Origin: Neobacillus dielmonensis
GTDB lineage: Bacteria > Bacillota > Bacilli > Bacillales > Cytobacillaceae
Length of the DNA stretch: 64,000 bases
Assembly: GCF_000612665.1 (NCBI RefSeq)
Contig: NZ_HG942082.1
Coordinates: 114,419 to 178,418, forward strand
Direction of reading: 5' to 3'
The number at the start of each line of letters is the position of its first letter. The first letter of the stretch is position 1. This document shows positions 58,321 to 64,000 of the stretch, one piece after another. A model generated the notes under the pieces. That model was not told where the DNA came from, ran no database searches, and saw only the letters and a program-made list of their open reading frames with translations. The position numbers and the translations under genes are program-made.

Positions 58321-58347
58321 AAATTGATAGCAAATTAGCATCAATTT
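58321..58347. promoter_or_regulatory. Inverted repeat in front of fdhD
   Basis: AAATTGATAGC and GCATCAATTT flank AAATTA. A near-perfect 27-bp palindrome about 110 bases before the fdhD start, placed like an operator or leader hairpin. TTGTGAA at 58358 could be a Rex or Fnr half-site, but no second half is present. Confidence 0.5.
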
Positions 58348-58378
58348 ATCGACACTTTTGTGAACACACTGCGACAAA

Positions 58379-58392
58379 TGAAAGCGATAACA
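58379..58392 (-). promoter_or_regulatory. CcpA cre site in front of the formate dehydrogenase cluster
   Basis: TGAAAGCGATAACA matches TGWAANCGNTNWCA at every defined position. Located in the 536-base gap between fdhD and pdxK, which also holds the inverted repeat at 58321 and the repeat array at 58478. Suggests repression by preferred sugars. Confidence 0.7.
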
Positions 58393-58477
58393 ATTAAAAC
58401 ATAATCATATAAAGCCCATGACCATACTAATAGTAAAATGACAACACCATCCTGTATGTAATATTTCTCACTCTATG

Positions 58478-58622
58478 GGGACAGGCCCCCACCCAAGTAA
58501 CGCATCACCACACCGGGGGCCTGTCCCCCATCCAAGTAACGCACCACCGCACTGGGGGCCTGTCCCCCACCCAAGTAACGCACCACCGCACTGGGGGCCT
58601 GTCCCCCATCCTGGTAATGTTT
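58478..58622. repeat. 39-bp repeat array, four units
   Basis: Units GGGGGCCTGTCCCCC-ACCCAAGTAACGCACCACCGCACT spaced 39 bp. Two inner units are almost identical. Lies between divergent fdhD and pdxK, so here it is in a promoter region rather than behind genes. Confidence 0.93.
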
Positions 58623-58747
58623 TACTGCACGAAAAAGAATGTTCCTGAGGAATTTTTTTCTATTTGGAGCTGTAATTCTGATATAATTTAGCAAATGTTT
58701 TATAATAGGAAAGAGGATTTCTTATTTGCCTTTAGGAGGTATTACAT

Positions 58748-59560
58748 ATGACAATTAATAAAGCGTTGACAATTGCTGGTTCCGATTCAAGCGGCGGGGC
58801 TGGTCTTGAGGCTGATTTAAAAACATTCCAGGAGCTTGGCGTCTATGGGATGACGGCGATTACTTGTATTGTGACGATGGATCCAAACGGCTGGCACCAT
58901 AATGTGGCACCGATCGAAACGGCTCTTGTCGAAAAACAGTTGGAGACCATTTTATCGGTCGGCATTGACTCGATGAAAACGGGGATGCTGGGAACCGTTG
59001 ATATTATCGAATTAACCGCCAGAAAAATTGATGAACACAAACTCGAACGCGTGGTCATTGACCCCGTTATGGTCTGCAAAGGCGAAGACGAGGTGTTAAA
59101 CCCTGAAACCGCTGATGCAATGCGTGAACTATTAGTGCCGCGCGCCCTTGTGGTGACTCCAAACCTTTTCGAAGCAGGACAACTTGCCGGCATGAAGACA
59201 CCTAAAACACTCGACGAAATGAAACAAGCCGCTGCCAAAATCGTGGATTTAGGAGCGAAAAATGTCGTCATTAAAGGCGGCAGCAAACTGCAAACCGAAG
59301 AAAAATCCCTTGACCTTCTATATGATGGAAAAGAGTTTAAGATTTACGAATCCGAAAAAGTTGAAACTACCTACACTCACGGAGCTGGCTGCACCAACTC
59401 TGCAGCCATTGCAGCTGAGCTGGCAAAAGGCCAAAACGTTTATGAAGCAATGCAAGTTTCCAAAGACTTTGTCTCTGCTGCGATTGAACAAGGCTTCCGG
59501 TTAAACGAGTATGTTGGTCCAACCTGGCACGGTGCCTACAGAACCAAATCAGGGAGATAA
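58748..59560 (+). CDS. pdxK: Pyridoxine kinase / HMP kinase (PdxK)
   Basis: 270 residues of the ribokinase-like ThiD/PdxK family. TIAGSDSSGGAGLEADLKTFQ at the start, MKTGMLG near 78, VVIDPVMVCKG near 102, and the anion-hole motif THGAGCTNS at about 211-219 with the catalytic cysteine. It aligns best with B. subtilis PdxK (ywdB), which phosphorylates pyridoxine, pyridoxal and pyridoxamine; HMP kinase activity is possible. AGGAGG eight bases before the ATG. Confidence 0.9.
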   Translation: MTINKALTIAGSDSSGGAGLEADLKTFQELGVYGMTAITCIVTMDPNGWHHNVAPIETALVEKQLETILSVGIDSMKTGMLGTVDIIELTARKIDEHKLERVVIDPVMVCKGEDEVLNPETADAMRELLVPRALVVTPNLFEAGQLAGMKTPKTLDEMKQAAAKIVDLGAKNVVIKGGSKLQTEEKSLDLLYDGKEFKIYESEKVETTYTHGAGCTNSAAIAAELAKGQNVYEAMQVSKDFVSAAIEQGFRLNEYVGPTWHGAYRTKSGR

Positions 59561-59568
59561 ATAAGAAT

Positions 59569-59601
59569 GATGCCTCTCATCCAATGAGGGCATCTTTTTT
59601 T
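59569..59601 (+). terminator. Intrinsic terminator of pdxK
   Basis: GATGCCTCTCAT pairs with ATGAGGGCATC across CCA, followed by seven Ts. Confidence 0.9.
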
Positions 59602-59708
59602 CGAAACAAAGTAAAGCATGGATTTCGCATTTTCCCACTGATTTTAGTATGATAGCATTAATAATTTATTTTTATTTCCATTGTATGGAAGGGAAGGAGG
59701 AGCTGGGC

Positions 59709-60056
59709 GTGGAAGTAGTTGACGTAAAACAGGTCCAGGAAGCCATTAATGGTTTTGCCAACCAAGATGTCTATATTCATCTGGAAACCACAAACGGGGC
59801 CTACGCCTCACATAACGATCAGTCTTTCTTTTCGGCGGGAGCCTATATCCGCAACGCCTTAGTCCGTTATGAAATCGGCAAAATTACTGGCAAAGGTCCG
59901 TACCGAGTTGGTTTGAAAATTAACCTTGGCTGGGTTTATGCGGAAGGAATCACACATTTTGAAGTGGATGAACAGGGAAGATTGTTGATGGCCGGCCATG
60001 GTTTTGACGGCAAGTTGGCCGTTGCTTTGGAAATCAGCAAGACCCCATTCGAATAA
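59709..60056 (+). CDS. yojF: YojF family protein (bacillithiol locus)
   Basis: 115 residues from GTG at 59709, chosen because AAGGAGG lies eight bases upstream. VYIHLETTNGAYASH near residue 22 and the second half IRNALVRYEIGKITGKGPYRVGLKI are typical of DUF1806/YojF. The gene always precedes bshB2 in Bacillus. A role with BshB2 is inferred from linkage; the reaction is unknown. Confidence 0.88.
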   Translation: MEVVDVKQVQEAINGFANQDVYIHLETTNGAYASHNDQSFFSAGAYIRNALVRYEIGKITGKGPYRVGLKINLGWVYAEGITHFEVDEQGRLLMAGHGFDGKLAVALEISKTPFE

Positions 60057-60117
60057 AGAGTTGTCCGCCAGATAGCTGGATTATTTTTTAAAAATTTTTC
60101 TGAAAGGAGCAGTGGAG

Positions 60118-60786
60118 ATGATTAATAAAGAACGGCAAGTCTTGGTTGTGTTCCCGCACCCAGATGATGAAGCGTTTGGCGTTTCCGGCACGATTGCCAC
60201 ACACGTCAACAATGGCACACCGGTTACATATGCCTGCCTGACTCTAGGTGAAATGGGGCGCAACTTGGGGAATCCTCCGTTTACAAACCGAGAAAACCTT
60301 CCGAAAATTAGAAGGGCCGAATTAAAAGAAGCGGCCAGAGCAATCGGCATCCAAGATCTTCGCATGCTCGGTTACCGCGATAAAACGGTTGAGTTTGAAG
60401 ATGATGAAAAGTTAGCGAACCACATGTTAGAAATCATCAACGAGGTCAATCCGTCGCTGATTATAACTTTCTATCCTGGCTACTCCGTACACCCTGACCA
60501 TGATGCGACCGGTGCGGCTGTCATCCGGGCCGTAGAAAAGCTGCCGCCTGCCGCAAGGCCAACCCTACATTGTGTTGCTTTTTCGAACGACTGCATCGAG
60601 GCACTCGGTGAAGCGGATATTATTAACGATGTCAGTGCGGTTTCCAGCAAAAAAATCGCAGCCATTAAAGCACATCGATCCCAGACAGAAGCAATGATGA
60701 AAACGATGGAAGAAAGTTTCCAGAAACAAGATCCGCAAGTGTTAGCACGTGTGAATTTTGAACGGTTCTGGACGTATAAATGGTAA
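60118..60786 (+). CDS. bshB2: Bacillithiol biosynthesis deacetylase BshB2
   Basis: Zn-dependent deacetylase of GlcNAc-malate in bacillithiol synthesis. 222 residues, LmbE fold. Metal ligands in FPHPDDEAFGVSGT (about 10-23) and the HPDHDATG motif near 124. ATG at 60118 has AGGAG eight bases upstream; a GTG six bases earlier is too close to it. Coupled with yojF. Confidence 0.93.
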   Translation: MINKERQVLVVFPHPDDEAFGVSGTIATHVNNGTPVTYACLTLGEMGRNLGNPPFTNRENLPKIRRAELKEAARAIGIQDLRMLGYRDKTVEFEDDEKLANHMLEIINEVNPSLIITFYPGYSVHPDHDATGAAVIRAVEKLPPAARPTLHCVAFSNDCIEALGEADIINDVSAVSSKKIAAIKAHRSQTEAMMKTMEESFQKQDPQVLARVNFERFWTYKW

Positions 60787-60818
60787 AAAGCCCTCCAACT
60801 CGGAAGGGCTTTTCCTTT
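60785..60818 (+). terminator. Intrinsic terminator of bshB2
   Basis: AAAAGCCCT pairs with AGGGCTTTT around CCAACTCGGA; T-rich after. Confidence 0.82.
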
Positions 60819-60841
60819 TGCCACAGAGACTAGAGTATGCT

Positions 60842-60946
60842 ACTTGCGCATAGTATCTCACAATTCACGGATATACTCCCCCAACTTGCGGATACCACAC
60901 TCTTACTTACGGAAAGGCCCATCCAACTTGCAAAAGCCCCTCATGA
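60842..60946. repeat. 21-bp-period array, core ACTTGCG (array 6)
   Basis: Core starts at 60842 (ACTTGCG), 60863 (ATTCACG), 60884 (ACTTGCG), 60905 (ACTTACG) and 60926 (ACTTGCA), each exactly 21 bp apart, with unrelated bases between. Lies between the bshB2 terminator and the stop codon of the convergent sugar dehydrogenase gene. Confidence 0.82.
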
Positions 60947-60948
60947 TG

Positions 60949-62019
60949 TTATTTTAAACTCCCTACCAGCACCCGATACAACTTATCATCCAACTCATCC
61001 GGTGTGCCCCGGCCATCCAGGTTATTGCTGACAAAATACAAATAATCATCATCCACCAATACATCCCTTATCCGACCGAGACCTGTGACCACCGCCTCGG
61101 TTTGCTTTTTCTCCAAATCATAGATGCGGACGGCATTTCCTCTTAACGCAGCCACATACAACTTATCATCAACAGCTGCCATGCCGGACGGAGCCCACGT
61201 CTCCTCGCCGGAATGGAATAACGGAGTCACCATCCCTGCTTTTGTTTCATCCCCTTGAATCACCGGCCAACCGAAATTCGCTCCCGGCACGATTCTATTG
61301 ATTTCATCATGTGCTGACTGGCCATGTTCACTTGCATATAACACATCGCCGACCCACGCCAGTCCCTGCGGATTGCGGTGACCGAAGCTGTAAACATAGG
61401 AGTTGGGGTCCGGATTATCCACCGGAATCGTGCCGTCCACATTCATCCGCAGAATTTTTCCGTTTAACGAACTCAAGTCTTGGGCCGTTTCTGGATTCGT
61501 GCCGTCACCCGATGTGATATACAGCTTGCCATCAGGCCCCATTTTCAACCTTCCGCCGTGATGATAGGCAGCACTTGGGATTTTATCAAGCAAGACCCCA
61601 TCCTCCGACCAGCCGGCACCATTCGTAAACAACGTGACAACTCGGTTGTATTGACCGCCCGCCTCATCGGTATACGTATAATAAGCATACGCCTTGCGGT
61701 TAGTTGAAAAATCAGGGTCCAATATAAACCCCAACAATCCGGCTTCTGCTGCCTGTGCCAGCTTGGGTTCCAGGTATACCGGCTGGCGTTCTACTTGCCC
61801 ATTTTCAATTTTGACAATGCTTCCTGTCCGTTCACTGATGTAAAACGTTCCATCCAACTTATTAATCGACCATGGCACAAATAAATGGTCCGCGACCACT
61901 TCAACATCAGGCTGGAGAACAAATGCCTCGTCCCCAGGCACTTCCTCTTTTTTTTCAAAAACAGAACATCCAGACATAAGCAGCATGAACATGAGTAAAA
62001 TAGAACTGAACCGGTACAT
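60949..62019 (-). CDS. PQQ-type sugar dehydrogenase family lipoprotein
   Basis: 356 residues. Signal peptide with lipobox LMSGC at about 14-18, then a six-bladed beta-propeller of the glucose/sorbosone dehydrogenase family: ISERTGSIVKI, AEAGLLGFILDPDFS, HHGGRLKMGPDGKLYITSGDG (about 156-176), YSFGHRNPQGLAW (about 212-224) and NFGWP. Members with PQQ oxidise sugars outside the membrane, but most Bacilli cannot make PQQ, so the cofactor and substrate are unsure. Confidence 0.85.
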   Translation of the reverse strand: MYRFSSILLMFMLLMSGCSVFEKKEEVPGDEAFVLQPDVEVVADHLFVPWSINKLDGTFYISERTGSIVKIENGQVERQPVYLEPKLAQAAEAGLLGFILDPDFSTNRKAYAYYTYTDEAGGQYNRVVTLFTNGAGWSEDGVLLDKIPSAAYHHGGRLKMGPDGKLYITSGDGTNPETAQDLSSLNGKILRMNVDGTIPVDNPDPNSYVYSFGHRNPQGLAWVGDVLYASEHGQSAHDEINRIVPGANFGWPVIQGDETKAGMVTPLFHSGEETWAPSGMAAVDDKLYVAALRGNAVRIYDLEKKQTEAVVTGLGRIRDVLVDDDYLYFVSNNLDGRGTPDELDDKLYRVLVGSLK

Positions 62020-62034
62020 GGATCCCCTTCCCTC

Positions 62035-62889
62035 CTATAATACTTGCATTATCGCTTTCGCTACTCCGCTATGTTCATTGGTGTCAGTTACCCGGTCACA
62101 CATCGCCTTGATGGTGTCACTGGCATTCCCCATTGCCACGGAAATACCAGCCTTCTCTAGCATGGAGACATCATTGAAATTATCACCAATCGCCATTGTT
62201 TCCGACAAAGAGATTCCTTGCGAGCGGACAAACGCCTCCAGAGCAATCCCTTTTTGTGCCTTCCGGGCCATAATTTCAATATTTTCATTGGCGGACTTTG
62301 TCACAGCCAACTCCTCCAAACCGTTCATCGATTGGCTTGCCGCTTCTAGCTTATCTAATTCAAACGAGAATCCAAGCAGTTTATAAATTTGGTTATCGTC
62401 ATCCGAGAATAGTTTTTCATAGTCATCAATCGGGTGGATTAGCCCGTCACGCAGCCTTGCCCCGGCGGCATAGGCCACCTCTTCTGGTTTCACTTCGGGA
62501 TTGGCACTGACCACGATGTCTATCAAAATGGAGACCGCACGATCGGTATCGATGGAAAAAGCCCCTTTGTCGGTGTAAACCTCATAATACACGTCGTTTG
62601 TTTTTAAACGACTTGCTGCCTCACGTGCCAACTCTTGTGGAATTGGGATCGACGTGATTACTTCGCCGGTTTTGGATCGGACCTCGGCCCCGTTGACACA
62701 AATCACTGGGCAGGTTAAACCGGCCTGTTTTAACACAAACATCGCCTCTTGGTAGGACCGGCCCGTTGCCACCACGACTTCAATCCCCTGCGATTGTGCT
62801 TTTAAAATCGCTTGCCGGTTTTCCTCAGTAATTTCTTGCATGGTATTCAATAACGTCCCGTCCATATCTGTTGCAATACATTTAATCAC
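62035..62889 (-). CDS. Cof-type HAD phosphatase
   Basis: 284 residues. HAD motif I DMDGTLLN at about residues 8-15, motif II ATGRSY, and motif IV GDNFNDVSML near 235; the C2B cap lies between. Such proteins dephosphorylate sugar phosphates or flavin intermediates; substrate unknown. GTG at 62889 with AAAGGCG seven bases upstream; the frame continues ten residues further. Fifteen bases upstream of the sugar dehydrogenase gene, likely one transcript. Confidence 0.88.
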   Translation of the reverse strand: MIKCIATDMDGTLLNTMQEITEENRQAILKAQSQGIEVVVATGRSYQEAMFVLKQAGLTCPVICVNGAEVRSKTGEVITSIPIPQELAREAASRLKTNDVYYEVYTDKGAFSIDTDRAVSILIDIVVSANPEVKPEEVAYAAGARLRDGLIHPIDDYEKLFSDDDNQIYKLLGFSFELDKLEAASQSMNGLEELAVTKSANENIEIMARKAQKGIALEAFVRSQGISLSETMAIGDNFNDVSMLEKAGISVAMGNASDTIKAMCDRVTDTNEHSGVAKAIMQVL

Positions 62890-62937
62890 GCTAGCACGCC
62901 TTTCTGCTTTTTTTGCCATTTTACCACGAATGATTTG

Positions 62938-63612
62938 TTATCGCTTGTGAAGATACTTGCTGCCTTCCCGTACACTGAGCGGGGCAAGCGTAGAACTTTC
63001 AATAAATTGTTTAACGGAACTAGGATTGGTCTTCGAATACTCCCTTAACGCCCAGCCAATTGCCTTTTGGATAAAGAATTCCTTCGATGCGGCATTTTGC
63101 TTTATGTATTGATAAAGAAGCTCTTCATTCGTATCTTGCTTGTATTTTAATTGAAAAAGAATCGCAGCGCGCCGCAGCCATAGATCCTCATGTACGGCCC
63201 ACTTGCCGATGGTTTCATGAATCACTTCCGGAACCTTTTTCGCGATGGCCCCTACCGGTTTAGGGGCAATTGCATCAACTGAGTCCCACCAGGATTTTGT
63301 GGTAATGAGCTGCTCCATAAACGGCAAATCTTGTTTTTCCAACTTATTCATCATTTTTTCCATGTAGACCAATGCAGTGTATTGATACTCCCGCTCTGGC
63401 TTGTCCCAAAGTGCCCAAACAAAATCACGGTTAAACGGCTGTTTCAAGATTTCGGTTTCTTGAAAAAATTGCTTTTCCAACTGTGCCCGCAATGGTTTTT
63501 TAATTCCGAGAAAAGGAAAATGATTCTTCATGTATTTTGCCATCGGTTCTGCATTCGCGGGATTGTGGTTTGCTTCAAATAACTGTGTCAGGTAATCCAA
63601 TGTTACCGGCAC
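62938..63612 (-). CDS. DNA alkylation repair family protein (AlkD-like)
   Basis: 224 residues of ALK/HEAT repeats (helical throughout; FVWALWDKPEREYQYTA and LWLRRAAILFQLKYK are typical). AlkD-type proteins remove 3- and 7-alkylpurines. The catalytic region TTKSWWDSVDAIAP (about 107-120) is present. GTG at 63612 fits AAAGGA at eight bases; an ATG three codons earlier overlaps it. Activity is inferred from the family. Confidence 0.88.
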   Translation of the reverse strand: MPVTLDYLTQLFEANHNPANAEPMAKYMKNHFPFLGIKKPLRAQLEKQFFQETEILKQPFNRDFVWALWDKPEREYQYTALVYMEKMMNKLEKQDLPFMEQLITTKSWWDSVDAIAPKPVGAIAKKVPEVIHETIGKWAVHEDLWLRRAAILFQLKYKQDTNEELLYQYIKQNAASKEFFIQKAIGWALREYSKTNPSSVKQFIESSTLAPLSVREGSKYLHKR

Positions 63613-63700
63613 ATCCGTCATCCTTTCTTATCTTATATTTCATTGTTTTAGTTTATCTTGAATTCCATAAATTTTCCATTTTTTCTTACCAATTGAAAAG

Positions 63701-63730
63701 GGAATAAACATACCCGCCGATGCCAAACTA
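63701..63730 (+). promoter_or_regulatory. Candidate sigma-G promoter of the small spore protein gene
   Basis: GGAATA (63701-63706), 17 bases, CAAACTA (63724-63730), one mismatch from the sigma-G -10 CATNMTA. Confidence 0.45.
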
Positions 63731-63760
63731 TCAATGTACCTGAACGAAAGGAGCATCCAC

Positions 63761-63916
63761 ATGACCAAAAAAGTCAACAAAGGCAGCAACAATCAAAACT
63801 CACCAAAAGCCGGCCATGCCGAAGCAGAATTCGCCACCGAATTCGTCAGCGGCGACAACAGCAAAGGCAACAAACGCAACAAAAGCCAACAAAGCAAAAC
63901 CAACCCACACAAATAA
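63761..63916 (+). CDS. Small gamma-type-like acid-soluble spore protein
   Basis: 51 residues, very hydrophilic, rich in N, K, S and Q. AEAEFATEF at about residues 21-29 matches the germination-protease cleavage motif of gamma-type spore proteins (SspE), but here it appears once while SspE usually has two or more repeats. AAAGGAG precedes the ATG at 63761 and a sigma-G-like promoter lies upstream. Assignment is by motif and composition only. Confidence 0.65.
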   Translation: MTKKVNKGSNNQNSPKAGHAEAEFATEFVSGDNSKGNKRNKSQQSKTNPHK

Positions 63917-64000
63917 AGGGGGACAGGCCCCCAGTACAGTATCACTTTACTGCGGCGGGGGCCTGTCCCCTAGTACGGTAACGCTTTATTGCAGCGGGGG
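63917..64000. repeat. 39-bp repeat array, at least three units, cut by window edge
   Basis: GGGGGACAGGCCCCC and GGGGGCCTGTCCCC units starting right after the stop codon of the small spore protein gene; a third begins at the last bases. Confidence 0.9.

Overview
The window is a stretch of chromosome from a spore-forming Bacillaceae bacterium of moderate GC, probably Bacillus sensu lato or a Neobacillus-like relative. Sporulation genes (spoIIR, spo0F, rsfA, gerQ, sspH), low-GC Gram-positive promoters and ribosome-binding sites, and a backbone that follows the Bacillus subtilis order from spoIIR to ywdI all point this way. From memory of B. subtilis, the order is spoIIR-prmC-prfA-tdk-rpmE-rho-glpX-murA2-ywjH-fbaA-spo0F-ywjG-pyrG-rpoE, then fadF-ywjE-uvsE, argS-ywiB, speB-speE, ywhE/D/C/B, ywgA, ywfO, rsfA, lipL, pta, hemQ, gerQ, ywdK, ywdI. 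A perfect 16-bp parS site at 46070 fits an origin-proximal location. The species is inferred, not proven.

Layout. 1-14.7 kb: translation termination, thymidine kinase, L31, Rho, wall precursor, glycolysis/gluconeogenesis, the Spo0F phosphorelay protein, CTP synthase and the RNA polymerase delta subunit. 15.3-23.8 kb: a six-gene short-chain acyl-CoA operon (thiolase, 3-hydroxyacyl-CoA dehydrogenase, two acyl-CoA dehydrogenases, a TetR regulator, fused isobutyryl-CoA mutase IcmF). It is followed by the separately transcribed fadF electron-transfer gene, whose promoter carries a similar palindrome. 26-46 kb: lipid, DNA-repair, arginyl-tRNA, polyamine, peptidoglycan, sporulation, lipoate, acetate, haem and spore-coat genes. 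46-58 kb: an insertion relative to B. subtilis, with eleven same-strand genes for molybdopterin synthesis and a membrane-bound, Tat-exported formate dehydrogenase. Its catalytic subunit is a selenoprotein: an in-frame UGA at codon 191 is followed by a textbook bacterial SECIS hairpin. 58.7-64 kb: pyridoxine kinase, the bacillithiol pair yojF-bshB2, a PQQ-type sugar dehydrogenase lipoprotein, a HAD phosphatase, a DNA-alkylation-repair-like protein and a small spore protein.

The most unusual layer is intergenic. Six spacers hold arrays in which a 7-9 bp core recurs every 21 bp, while the 12-14 bp between cores differ completely. Core starts are exactly 21 bp apart, with a single 20-bp exception. 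Two arrays share the core TACCGGC, two share TCTACAAA (in opposite orientation), one has TTATTTGCG and one has ACTTGCG. Four of the six lie directly behind an intrinsic terminator. Separately, seven spacers carry near-identical 39-bp tandem units built on GGGGGCCTGTCCCCC, and several carry a third family around GGGGACGGTTCTC. The 21-bp arrays are the best candidate here for something undescribed: two turns of B-DNA is a natural spacing for a protein that oligomerises on one face of the helix.

Regulation that can be read directly includes a pyrG promoter with a GGGC start and a CTP-sensing attenuator (plus an unexpected second terminator), a sigma-H promoter and 0A-like box at spo0F, and CcpA cre sites at pta and in front of the formate dehydrogenase cluster. 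There are also weaker sigma-F and sigma-G candidates at sporulation genes.
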